Shown here in pieces: positions 37,801-49,769 of a stretch of 64,000 bases of DNA. The DNA lies in assembly GCA_002946415.1 (NCBI GenBank), contig NJPS01000044.1, positions 310,001 through 374,000 on the forward strand. Direction: 5' to 3'. Each line of letters opens with the position of its first letter. The stretch's first letter is position 1. The DNA is from Rutstroemia sp. NJR-2017a BVV2 (Eukaryota; Ascomycota; Leotiomycetes; Helotiales; Rutstroemiaceae). The translations under genes and the position numbers were made by a program. The notes under the pieces are model-generated. The model ran no database searches. It was not told where the DNA came from and saw only the letters and a program-made list of their open reading frames with translations.

Positions 37801-40459
37801 TGGTCATTTCCAATTGCTGTTCCTGTCCTCCCATTCTCTTCTTTTACTTCTTCTTCTAAATATCGATAACCTGTCCCAGAGTGCAGTCAGTAGTCTCGCC
37901 TCAAGCCATTATCAAATACCAGCTTTGAAGTCTAAGCTCTTGATCTAGAGTCAGAGCTAGGACGTCGACATACAGAATCTGCACCGCGAAGTCCGATTCA
38001 GTTCGATATGTGCCTTATGTTTCATTTCATTTCGCATCATCTTCAGCCTTTCACCATGACAATGAATAGACAATCCGCTCGTCAGACCAGTGTCCTCGAA
38101 TCACGCATTCGGTATTGAAGTTTTCAAATAGCAGACTATTTTCTATGAACGACCTGTCTGGCAGACATGGCCCTCACCACCAAGTCAAATCCATCATCCA
38201 GCCAATCGCACGATGGCCTTCGTTTAGGGCTGCATGCATCTATACATGGTGTGTAAGATAAGATGCCCAAATGCCGAGTTCCGTACTCACCGGACTGTCG
38301 GCACGCGGTCATGGGTGGGAATGCTGGGTCAACGGCCAAGGTTGTGAGATGCAGATTGATATAGCTTGGTCGGTTGTGGATTAAGCCTGGGATGAGAGCT
38401 CCAGGTTTGCAGTGAGCATCTGAGATCACTCGCGTACATGTAAAAGGTAATATAGGCAGGGGGTGAGGCACAGTATGTGTTCAATTTCATCTTATCATTT
38501 ACTACCTCTGCCAATGTCGGCCAAGTTTGTTAGAAGCGAATCAGATGAATGGATATGATGTTGGAAAATGACGGAGTGAAAGTATTTGGATGATCTCTGG
38601 GGCTGTAAAGATGGGCTATAGGATAGAGTGTATGTGTTTTCGTGTCGATGTGTGAGATATCGTAGACTTGGCCTCGTTAGTTCTAAATTATGGCTATATT
38701 TCCAGTTGTCTGTTCCTCGGCGTCTGAGCAAGTGTATGAAAACACTTTTGGTTTACAAAGACTTTTGCTTTACCTGCGTAAGGAATTGGATCAACTCTGA
38801 TGAAGCTCAGACAGATACGGCCCATCATACGGACACGTAGTTATACTTTGAGCGGCATGTCCGCTTTTTGAAAGTCTTGCCATATGCGCAGAATACCGCA
38901 GTAGTGGAGCAATATAACAATACTAACCCTGTAGTAGTCATAACAGTAGGGATATATCCTCCTTTGATAGCCCAGGCCCCAAGGGGTGATAAGTCTGGGA
39001 AAACCTGTAGCCTTAGACTTTGTTGACCGTGATATTGACGATACAGTGGCGGTGCCGGGTGACTGCACCACAGCAATGGAAAGAGTAGATGTGAACGCAA
39101 TCAGATAACAAGTTCTGTTATATTGAAGGAGTTAGACGGTCTCACTTACTTTGATATCCCAAGCTTGTTACATCACTCAGTGGCCCCGATACAACCCTAT
39201 CAGTACTCCAACCAAGGTCCCGAAATTGAAGAATCACATTATGTGAGGAGAAGTCGTGCGAAGCAGCAGCATAAGTCTTCGATTTGGTAAGATTAGTTAT
39301 CAAAATAGGTGGGGCAGGTCATGATACGATGCAAACGAAGAAGTCAACGATGAGAAAGGCAAGGACTCTTGGAGAATACTTCGAAGATTCGACTGGGCGA
39401 AGCTCCATCATGATCGTTGTTCTGCTGATCTCCGTGACCAACCCTAGGATCACAAGGTGAACTGAATCGTGCATTGTTTTGTATTCCGCATAGACGAGCT
39501 TTGGGTTCCGAGTATTGGTGTAATTATATCGCTTCTATATCTATATGATTAATGAAGTGAATCCGGAAACCTGGAGGCGGCGGGGACAGCTATCCATAAG
39601 GCTTCTTACCGTGGTAGATCTACGATGTCATCTAGTTTAGGGAAACAAGACAATGGGCCGCACGAGTAGCTGATGTGGGAACGTCGTGAGAGAATATCAA
39701 CGAAAGTGTTCACAGCCTACACGGCAAGCATTTGTAGATTTCCTCCTGATCTTCATCTATTCCTGGCTCAGCCTTGTGTTTAAATACATTGCAGCTGTGT
39801 CCATGAAGTTCTGGGTCGGGAGGTTTCGAAGCATGGATTATATCTCAGATGGGTAAGTGCTTAATGTGTTCTAGCAAACTTCATCCTGTAATCATATATG
39901 CGCTACGAGGGATGCCTTGTGCTGAAAAAATAACGCTTGTCCCCCCTATGATGGTTTTTGTTCGATTAGATAGGGATGTTGTGAATCTGGCTATGATTCA
40001 GTACATGCAAAGAGTTTTAGAACCTGTATATAATGTTCCGTATCTTCTGTAAACAGTACTACTATCGCAGACCTTCTACAGTAGAGAATAGACTAAAGTA
40101 GAAACTCTATGGTGAAAGGCAGAATATGGCAGAAATTGGGCAGACACATGGAAGTATCGGTGGAAAGAAAGTAGCAGAATGGGTATTCTACCGCAGAAAA
40201 CACTTGTGCTAGATATAACTTGGCTTGCTCCAGAGGTTCGAGTCTGTTTGAGTTTACCCTATAGCCTAGCAAGTCGCCGCTTGTCAAACAGTACGAACGA
40301 AAACACTTATAGATATGAAGGTCTCCTAGAAGAAACATTGTCTGAATTTATGAGATCGTCCTAGACTCCTAGCTACCAAGATCAGACCCTTCCTCCATAT
40401 CGAAGACACGCTCTTGTCCAAGCAACTCCTCCCTAGCACGCTGTCATCGAATACTCTAA

Positions 40460-41754
40460 CTATAGCTCTTGGTTATCGTCTGCTCCTTGAATCTGAAGCG
40501 TCGCCGGCCATTGATTTTCTCTACGTGCTCTGCACTCGTCCGTCTGGCGGCATCTAACCGGGCCTTCCTGTCTACGCTTCGCCACTTCAGCTGCTCCTCG
40601 AGCAGTCGCAAAGGCGAACATCTCTTTCCATTCTTCTGCATTAATAGCATTATCGTTATTGCCGTCTAGAACAGCAAGGACGTCCCCCGCAACGATGTCA
40701 TGCAGCGCATCCCTTAGTGCGGCCTTGAAGCACACGTCCGTCACTGAAGTGCCGGTTAGCAGAAGCTCGGTGATGCACCAATGGTAAGACACAACAAGCT
40801 CGCGGATCCGAGAGGAGACAGCGGCCCAATATAGCTCGCTGCCACTCTTGACTCGATGGTAAGCCAAGCTTCCTCGTGCCCGTGGCCTAGATCTGGATCT
40901 ATAAAGGCCGCGTCCACTCCCCAGTTTCGTATACTCTGTAGGATCTTGACCGCGCCACTCAGGCTCTCACGGTTGAAGTCGATGTGCAGAACACTCTGGG
41001 ACGGGAAGTACCACTCCTCTTGCTCACACGCATCGGCGTCCGTGTACGTAGTGCATAGGCCCCGACCATAGCCTGCGTACGCTGTTGATAGCGCCCATAC
41101 TGAATCGAGGGTGTGCGGCCCGTCATCCAAAAGATTTTTGAGTTTCAGATAGTCCAAGACATCGCTAACCTCTTCGGTTGTCAGCCGGATGAAGTCCGGA
41201 GAGCTGAGCACTGCCGCGGCGATAGGCTGCTCGCTGCCTAGACACGTCTGCGTTTCTTTGTAGAGCGCTGAGACCATGGCTGCCAGAATGGCTGTTTCTG
41301 GAGTGGCAGGGCGGCCGACCAGCTTGTTCAAACGGCGTTGCGTACGCGTTTTCATGTACTGCAGCAGCTCCCAGAAGGAATTAAGGTCGTCCGATCTGCG
41401 GTCCTTTGGGCCGGTTGCTAGGCGGCGGAGGAGATCGGTGTACGAAGCATCGCCTTCGATCAAGGCAATCTGTTGATAGATGCCATCGTGGAGCCTGATA
41501 ACGGCAGTGCTTCATGTCTTTATTAGTCTGTATCTATGGAGGGGGTAGAGATTGATTTACCCGTGGCTGGTCTCCAACGCAAATCCGATGCCGAGTGCTC
41601 GAATCTCCTCCTTGCTCGGACAATTCTCACATCTGGGCAGCGGACATATGCGAAAGAACTTATCTTGAGGCCTATCGGTAGTACGGATCGATACGCAACT
41701 CGAGTTAGCCTTGCTTGAGCTGACTAGATTGAAGAGGCCGAAGATGATGAACAT
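40460..41754 (-). pseudogene. actin/Hsp70-fold ATPase-like fungal protein with one frameshift
   Basis: Minus strand. Exon 1 (41754-41561) begins with a short hydrophobic leader (MFIIFGLFNLVSSS) and contains EIRALGIGFALETSHG, which resembles the first phosphate-loop strand (ALGIDFG) of a widespread fungal actin/Hsp70-like ATPase family. A 51-base intron (41510-41560, with ACTAAT branch) splices in phase to TAVIRLHDGIYQQIALIEGD, then ASYTDLLRRLATG, the TAYAGYGRGLCTTYTDADAC segment and FIDPDLGHGHEEA. Between 40875 and 40867 the frame moves by one base: coding sense resumes as AYHRVKSGSELYWAA and runs through TELLLTGTSVTD and FATARGAAEVAKRRQ to the stop at 40460. This fits a single-base deletion. 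The lesion could also be a sequencing error, in which case the gene would encode about 414 residues. Its function is unknown. It is the only recognisable gene in about 21 kb. Confidence 0.7.
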
Positions 41755-42915
41755 GAACGTTCAGGTGGATTGTCTGAGAGGCATCTTGTTCAGCAATGCT
41801 GGCAGATCAATGTTATCGAGAAGTGTGGGGCTGGCTGAAAGTTGTTGTGGACTCCAAAAGAGGGGTTTATCTTGACATGTAAGGAACTAGGTATCACAAC
41901 CTTCCAACTTCTCCAACTTCTCCAACGTCCATATGTGGTGTATTCACTTCGACTTATAAATGCATTCGCACCGAATACGTAATTATGTAATTTAGAAGAT
42001 CATATGGTAATAGGGAGGAGGGCCATAACGATGGGGCCATATGCCTATAATAAATGAAGGGTGAAACAGTCATAATCATTACTGAGCCGTACCAAGTGCA
42101 CCTAATTGAGTGCACTGCGGCCAAAGGTGTGACCCACGGTAGTCCTTTCGATACCTTCCTCGGGCTACGATGTTTCGCATTTCTGTAATCTCTCTGTTTC
42201 GTAGCACAAATCGCTCGTTGTTTCCCTCTGAGCTAGAGAATACTACGAGAGTTATATCTCACAGGTTGTAATAAGTAGCGTGGCCTTTTTTCACTGGAGG
42301 TTTGAGGGACTTTTGTTCGAGACATATTTAACTGTGTGGGTGGCTCAGCAATAAGAAGGAGGGGGCGTTGATGCGGTTGGTGTTTTGGAAAAAGCCAACT
42401 TTCTTCTTCTTTTTGGTTGTTTGCAAACACGAGTGCGAGCACATTGATTCTCGATTGTCGTGGTCGGTAATGCGGAAGATGATATTGAAAGAAGAAAAGA
42501 GAGCTCAAGAGAATTCGAAGTTGAGGACAGTGAGGGTAATTTGAGGTTTGATACGTCGGAATCTTCCGAGAAAGTACACACATCTATCTCACTTTTCTCT
42601 ATTCCTTCCACATTGTTCAAGGCAAAAGTTAGCCAGTAGCTGACAAATCTCATGATCTTTTATTTTACCTTTCTCATCCATCAGTATTTCCAAGTTATTG
42701 CTCAACGAAGAGTAGGCAAACAAATGTCCCAGCGTTCAGTATCGTGAGGATTTGTTGAACCTCGATGCCATTCCCGCCAGTATTCTATCACTAGGTGGAT
42801 CTTCGCTCAACTCGAGAACAGAAAGAAAGCACGAAAAACACAGTGAACAACAAAAGGTTACGTATAGTAGGTATGCCCTGCTCCCTCATCATGTTTCTCG
42901 CAGTGCTCTTGTGAA

Positions 42916-43133
42916 CATGTTTATTCAGCTTCCTATCCGGACGATGAACCTGGAATGATCGAATTCGAACTCCAAAAATACTAGGTGGACATTATTCAGC
43001 TTCCCACTCAGAGAAAAGAGGCGGGATTATGAAGTTCAAATTCCAAAAACGGCAGTTGAACATTATTCAGCTTCCTACCCAAAGAAGGGAGGGGAAATGT
43101 TCAAATTCGAATTCCAAAAACACCAGGAAGAGA
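42916..43133 (+). repeat. three-copy tandem repeat with 71-base period
   Basis: The anchor TTATTCAGCTTCC recurs at 42921, 42992 and 43063, exactly 71 bases apart each time. Each unit also has a second anchor near its end, an AATTC..A..TCCAAAAA-type block. Copies 2 and 3 are most similar, and copy 1 has diverged. The period is not a multiple of three, and no coding frame runs through all units. Confidence 0.85.
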
Positions 43134-46100
43134 TTACTTCCGTCGTCAGATTGTGTTTCAAGCTCTATTCCGACAAAAGACCAGGTTAGAGTGGAAATCG
43201 AGGACTGGACTTCCGCACCGACAAAATGAAATACCATGTTAACAACGAAAGGAAAATAACAGGGAATGCGTGATGGGAGAGGATTACTTTCTTCACCACT
43301 CGCATGCAGCTCGAATACCAGCAAGATCCGATCGACATAGAAGAAACGAGCATATCGTCCATACCCCACCTACCATTTCGAATCCTCAATCGCCACCTCT
43401 ATTCACCCCTCGCTCAACACCGGAAATCATCTCGACGACCCCGAAGAGTCCAGCCAGCGAAATCACAACGCATACACGAGAATAAACGAGCGATCCAGAA
43501 GCCCAAGATAGGGGGCAGTACCAGAAGATCAACCAAGGACACAATGGCCCCATAACCCGCGCTTTCCGCCATCAATCTGGACCCTGAATTTAGGCAAAAA
43601 CGCGTACCAACTTTCGAAAAATTGCCTCACACCACTTTGGTGAAGCAGTTCATTCATCACTGCTATCGCAATCACTGAGAAATCTGGATCTCATCCCATT
43701 GCCTGTATACTCTCCACTTCCCAAGATTCCGGTAAAGGATTGCTCCTTGCGAGCGAGATGATAGTCTCTGGAGATCAGGCCCCCAAACGACTTTGAAAAG
43801 GGTAGTTTCAGCGGGAGAAACGCATCCTACAGTCCAGAAGACTGGGATGAAATTCCTTCGAGAACTTTTTGAAGAAAGCTTTGATGAACATCATTCCCAT
43901 TCTTCTTGTCGGTCGTACATCCGCCTCGTCAATATGCTATGACCATCGGTAGCACAGTACCACAGGACGAAGAGGAACGGACCATCTAGCTGCATTGCAT
44001 GCAGACAATCAGCAGGTAGAGAAAAAAAAGCTAGGTATGTACATACTGTATGTACTCTATGTACAAAGGTACAGTCAAGGTACAGTAGTGGCTGGAAACC
44101 TTTTCCAAAAATGGGGGGGGGGGTGGTTGAATGACACAGGCAGGACAGGACAGGAACCAAATTGTGTCTGGAGGGGTCGGTCGCGAAGCTCCACTCCCCG
44201 CCCCAATATAATTTTTCCACTTTCATTTCAACTCTCCAGTATTCCACCGTGTGGCTCTCTCCGAGGAAAGCGAGAGCGCCGAGGAACACGGCACTTCTAC
44301 TGTACTGAACAGATAGCACAGTCCAGTTGGGAGATTAGAGGAGATCTGTTATTTTGCCACTCAGCAGATTGAGTTGTGTGAAAACCCACACAAAACCGCA
44401 CACGAGATCTCTGTCGCTCCCTTGCGCTCCCACTTTATTGATGCGAAAGTTTGGTAGCGGTCCTGGTCGTGTCTTATGATTCTTTGCATGCACACATTCC
44501 ATACCGTGCATCCTCGTCTTCTTCTCCTGGACTTTGCGTTTGCGCTGCTTTGATCATTCCCCATACCCCACAGTTGTGATACCGTACGGTACCACTGTGC
44601 TTGGGGTCTTGCAGCGTCGCATGCGAAATATCGAACTGTTAGGGAAAGTAGGGTACTGACTGGTATGTGTCGCCCTTCCCCCTCCGCTCTGCTATATTGG
44701 AGAAATGGATACACAGGACATCTACCCACAGCAGCGCTATTGATTCGAACTGAGTAGTAACGAAGATGTACGAATCGTAAAGTGTGTGTGGCTCCAAGTG
44801 GAGTTGTCCGTAGTGCAGCCGTTCCGTGCTATCACCGAAACGAATTCGTGACATTAATTCCCTTCTTGCATAGGTATTGTATTGTTCCTCTCGCACAGAC
44901 AGGACAGAACATAACTCATTTAGGAGGAAGCCGGAACTCAAAGTTATTTGACGTTTACCCGTCGAACGCCCAAAGTTTGGATCAACCATCAACCATCATC
45001 CCGTCGTCATTCCAAAACTCAATTCAAGAAGATCGCTTTCCCATGCGAGTGTCTGTCCTCTTCTTGCCTGTCGTGTCGATTAAGTAAGATCGGTAAATGA
45101 ATCAAGCACGTACAGTTGCCGTACTAGGATCACTAAAGGCCTCTTGCGTTAGACCCTGTTCTTCACGGACCGACATGCAAGATGTCAAAAATGTTGATGG
45201 AACTAATATAACCAACGATTGATTGGCTGAGTGTCAAGAAAATTGCGAACGTTTTAATGGGTTTTCAGGGAATCGTCGGCTCGTCTAGAAATGGAACATA
45301 GATGGATAAGGCAAAAGAGCATCGTGATGATTAAGGTGAACGGGACCCAGCTGCGTGTGATGTCATGTGGTTACGCTCTTTCTGATATTCATTACTTTCG
45401 TAGCTGAATTGCTGATGGAGGGGTGGACACTCTTCAGATGAATTGTTCCTTGAGTCGTGTGCCCACCTCTCAACGATTGGTTACCCGTTCTCTTCTGCCG
45501 GCACCGCCTTGAACCGTACACGCCGCTATCCGCCGCCAGATTTTCGGTATGCGCGAGTCAAGGCTCTAGGTTGGCAGATTGAGGCAGTGTGAGACTTTGC
45601 CAGATCTTCGCGATTTCCTCGTCTGTCACTTTGAAACTGGTATCTCCGTTGCTTGGATGTTGGGAGTATGAGATGAGGTGCATTGCAGATGGGTAAGATC
45701 ATAAGATGTCATTCTGTGGAAACGCTGTAAAGTTTAGATAAGGCAAAGAAGACTTGTCTCCAGTCAAGAGACGGCTCTGGGAGAGAGACGGGATCCGCTA
45801 TCTTCTCTGCTCGCAATGTTTCATGCAGCTTGCGATGAACTCATACAGTAACAACAAGATTGTACAGCTCAAGAGTACACTTGTGCACTTTCGTACCATT
45901 CAGAGCACTGGAAAAGAATTATCCCCTATCGCTATCATTGAAACGCCATACACGCCTATCCCTTCCCTTCCTCAGAGACACGACGAAAGAGCGTCGCAGG
46001 CGTCTCCAGAATTCTTGCCATCTTTCCGACGAGTTCCCGTAATACTTTAGTAACACGTCAGAGTTCGAATATCAAGAACCAATGAGAAGCGAGCGATAAG

Positions 46101-46300
46101 GACATTTCCAACAGCCAATTAAAACTGCATTGGACCCTGGATTTGGAATTTAGCTTCATGCGCACGCGACACTGAATTGAGATAGTTGGTGGAACCTCGT
46201 TTTGTTGGACTCTCGTGTTTATTTTGGAGTCGCGAGCGAGAGTGAATAATGGGTCTCTTTGTGATGGATGGATGGTGCTGGTGCTAGTTCTGGCAGAGCG

Positions 46301-46335
46301 ATGGCTAGCAATGGCTGGCAATGGCTAGCAATGGC
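46301..46335 (+). repeat. decamer tandem repeat ATGGCTAGCA
   Basis: Three and a half copies of a 10-base unit, the second with one change (ATGGCTGGCA), in non-coding DNA. Confidence 0.85.
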
Positions 46336-48621
46336 AGTTGATCGTCGAGATGCGATGGGCAAAAGTCAAGATTACGGGCAGAAAGCTGTCGGACCATGGA
46401 GGATTACTTTGTATGATGATGTTTGCTGCATAAGTGAGTTACACTTACATGAAGAGATAGGTCTTACCAGTACCTGGTAATCCTCTCCCGCAAAAAGTCC
46501 AGATAATGTACCGTGAGGCCAGGGAAAGCAAATGCGTATCTCTGTCTGTGCTTGACCGCTCAATTGTCTGATGTCTGATGTATGTATGATGTCCGTTGGC
46601 TTTGGATATCATTTACAGTGTACGAGCGCACACAGTGCACACAGTGCACACAGGTGCGACTTTCATGTGAAAGTGGATGGGGCCAATCAAACGGGCAGCT
46701 TTTGTGCTGTCAGAGACTCAGAAACTAATCTTCAAAAAGAAAAGCAAGTCGCGAGTTGAAGACAAAGCTGGCCGGCAAGCAAAAGGAAACGCTTGGGTGG
46801 GTTTGGGCAGCTTTCGGCACGAACTCCCTCGCGACGCAACCTACTTGCTCGATCCTGGCCAATTGCCGACACTATTACCATCTTGTCAATTAAAAACAGC
46901 TCCGGCATTATCCAATAGAAATTCAGCCGTTCATCAGTTCCAGTCCCGCTGCTTATTTAATCCATTTTCTTTCGGCTTTTAGCAGTGAATCGTTGACCAT
47001 CGGTGGAGATTAGCCACTCTCCGTATCATTTGCCCTCGGCGTTCCCTAGCCAGACTCAGCCAAGACGCAGCACGCAGCAGTGGCTAGAGCACGGAGTGCG
47101 AACGTTTTCTCCTGCCAGAGCCACCAAGCGAGCGGACATTTGATAATGGAAAAGAATCAACAGCGTCAAAAGAGTAAAGACTCAAGCGTGCATCCTAGCC
47201 TTCTTCTTGACCTGTCCCCGTCCCCGAACTATTTCCAAAAGATGCGACTCAAACGGGACTGGTGTTATTGTAGACCAAACTGGGTCCTTCCCTCAATCAA
47301 TGCACCGAATGGCGCGAATGCAAGCCCTTTTGCCTTGCCTTACCAGCGAACCAGGTTCGAGTGGTTGGCGAGCCTCGAAACGTCGAATCTTCTGCGCAAA
47401 AAGTAAACTAGCTGCTGTACAGTAGTGAAATCGTAAATCCCGTCCGAGTCCACACCACACCCTACCCTACACCCTCCCAATCGATCATCTTACTAAAGTG
47501 CATCTCATATCAAACCTCCCCCTCCTCCCTCCTCCTCCTCCACCACCTCCGCTTCACCTACAAGTAATCATCAAATCAACAACTCTACTCTGTCTACCAT
47601 ACCCATACCACACATATCCTTCCGTACTCATCTTCTCAATTTATCATCCCGTACCATACCATTCAACCGTCGACATCGACACCCGACACCGGAGAGGAAC
47701 CGAAAGAAAGTCGATCTCAACTGCTACTTTTCTTTCTCTTGCATTCTACCATCCCAGTATCACCTATTTTACCCACCTGCTACATACGTCGTCATAAAGT
47801 AACCCTACTTATTACTGTTCCGCACTCCTTCACTTCTTTCCACCTCTCCACTCAACACACCATACCTCCGGAGTTATTGCTCTCTTCACTTCTCTTAATT
47901 CTAAGACATTGCATCCGACGAGAGGATTCATTCCCAGAAAAGTATAGGTCGCCAGGGTCCGTGGAAGGGGTATTGTTCCCATTCTTTTTCTCAGACACTT
48001 CTCCATTGGACGGCCCGAGAACTGGAGCAACGTCCGTCTTCCTTTAAAGCTTACCTGCCACACGACACGATACTACACGATACAACTCGATACGATATTT
48101 ATTTTCCTTGACACCCGAAGTCGTACACTCTTATAACTTTAATCATCCGACCGATTTGACAATTGCCTACCACAACCACACACCTACCTGCTCCTACCGA
48201 CAACCTACTACTATCTACTCCCGCTTATCCATCCGCTATCCAATTGACCATTCATCATTTGGATATAACGTGGGTTTAGTCACCGAAAATACCTATTTGC
48301 CATCCGCCGTCCAACTCTCGGTATTACGACAAGCGTGCTTGTAAGGCCTACGATAACCGCATCGTGAGCCCACCCCCAGGTACCTAATATTGAAAAGCGG
48401 ACAACACGTCGCCGCCCCCGGTCGCTATCTGCTTTTGAGGCGCATTCGTCGATACGTCGGTCAACGGTCAACAGTCAACAATCAACAACCTTTTAATCTT
48501 CTTCTCCTCGAAAACCCAACTTCAACCCTGAATGTTCTTCGAAACAAATCGCCAAACCTTCTACCCTCCTCCTTCTACCGCTCGCGATCAGCTCGATTAT
48601 TCAACCGAGAAATCAACAACC

Positions 48622-49769
48622 ATGGCCACTCATTTCGCTATGCCTGCGCAACCATTCAACGCCTCCCCATCGCAATACACCCTCTACAGCGGTCAGTCGC
48701 AACAAGTCTCGCCGACGAACTCAAATGTTCCCACGCCACATAATGCTTCACCGACATCTCCAAGAAGTGGACTTCAACACTACTTGCCAGCTCACACCCG
48801 TCAGTTGAGGCCTCCCAAGTCGCCGCTGTACATTCCTGCCGTTCTTAGACCAACAGATCCACCAAAGAGACTTTCGAAGCCGTCGCCATTGACTCCACCT
48901 CAGAGTATGCATAGCAGCTTCGACGATTTGGAAAACGCGTCGACTTTGACAAGAAGTTCCACCGGAGATAGTGGAAAGTTTGGATTGGGCGCGATAACTG
49001 AAGCGGAATGGAATGTTGAGGGGTTGGGAAAGGTGACGGCCTTACCAACAAGAAATCACTGGAAGGTATGTTAGCAAACTTTCCTTTTTCTACAATTCGA
49101 AAAATTATCTGGTTATATATAACCTCAGAAAGTTTTGAGGATCCATTGAGGGTTTTGTATTCGTGCAGCGCCTATGGTGCAATACCCTGATGGTGCAATA
49201 CCTTGGTGGTTATTACGTGCTGGGAATGTCGCAATAGGCGATGATCCATGCCACAGACATTATTTTTAATTCGCATCGCTTGGCTGGGTCGCGTGCTTCA
49301 GGATATCCACCTTTGCATCCTCCGTCTGCGGATTATTACATGATGAATGACAAAGGCTAACCATTTACTACAGCCCGATTCTGAATCCTCCATCTGCGAT
49401 GAAGCAACTTGCACACGATACTTCTCCTACTTCACACGGCGGCATCACTGTCGGCGCTGTGGTAATATCTTCTGCGACCAACATTCCAGCCACACAATCC
49501 CTCTTGATCAAGATGCCAACTATCATCCACAAGGCACTCAAAGCCGCTCTTGTGAACACTGTTTCAATGACTACAAGCGTTGGTCGGTTTCAAGGTCCAG
49601 CCGATCCAACAGCGAAAGCTCCCAAGACGAACCAGGAACTCCAACAACTCCAGTAGTCAATTGCGCCAGAGGTCGAGCAATTGGTAATATTCTCGGACAG
49701 CAGATGAAAGGTACACCTGAAAGTCTTGGTGCTAGTGTTCCAAGAGATTGGAACTGGAGTACCTTCTGA
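48622..49769 (+). CDS. FYVE-type zinc-finger protein
   Basis: Two exons, 48622-49065 and 49374-49769, with a 308-base phase-0 intron; 279 residues. The N-terminal half is disordered and Pro/Ser-rich (SPTSPRSG, PPKSPLYIPAVLRP). Splicing joins HWK to PDSESS and so creates the WxxD motif that opens FYVE domains. The finger follows: CDEATC, the R-R-H-H-C-R-R-C-G phosphoinositide-binding signature, FCDQHSS and SCEHC (residues about 150-215). FYVE domains bind PtdIns3P on endosomes, so an endosomal or vacuolar membrane role is likely by family. The tail is Ser-rich and ends in PRDWNWSTF. I chose the ATG at 48622 for its ideal ACCATGG context; an in-frame ATG at 48532 would add 30 residues but has a poor context. 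Confidence 0.85.

Larger units (their letters stand above)
27424..40459. other. 13-kb gene-poor region upstream of the C2H2 regulator
   Basis: I find no gene I can support. Open frames up to about 200 codons exist (for example 27525-28085 minus, 33674-34120, 35371-35868 and 36173-36787), but they are low-complexity or mixed in composition, without domains or in-phase splice partners. The first kilobase next to 27423 is likely promoter and leader of the C2H2 gene. The region holds several tandem repeats and palindromes, listed separately, and many TACTGTAC-type motifs. It does not look like an intact transposon: no terminal repeats or transposase/reverse-transcriptase motifs were seen. Confidence 0.5.
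41755..48621. other. 6.9-kb gene-poor region upstream of the FYVE gene
   Basis: No gene can be supported. Stretches around 42345-42653 (minus) and 43270-43870 (plus) look mildly protein-like (Ser/Pro-rich and basic) but break into several frames with no start, splice or domain logic, so they may be decayed coding DNA or chance. Contains a 71-base tandem repeat, a decamer repeat and an 11-base G run (44113-44123). The last kilobase is pyrimidine-rich (about 47490-47560) and probably forms the promoter and long leader of the FYVE gene. Confidence 0.5.

Noticed and set aside
40201..40275. tRNA-like B-box GGTTCGAGTC with an A-box-like TGGCTTGCT upstream
   Set aside because: The flanking bases do not form a T-arm or acceptor stem.
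42345..42653. 102-codon minus-strand frame starting with ATG
   Set aside because: Ser-rich and basic, without domain, splice partner or clear promoter. Could be chance.
43270..43870. Possible decayed coding region (HTPPTISNPQSPPLFTPRS and later basic segments)
   Set aside because: Protein-like patches sit in different frames with no consistent order, and no family could be named, so it is noted only in the region description.
48532..48621. Longer FYVE protein starting at 48532
   Set aside because: The ATG context is poor (CTGAATGT) compared with ACCATGG at 48622. Kept as an alternative only.
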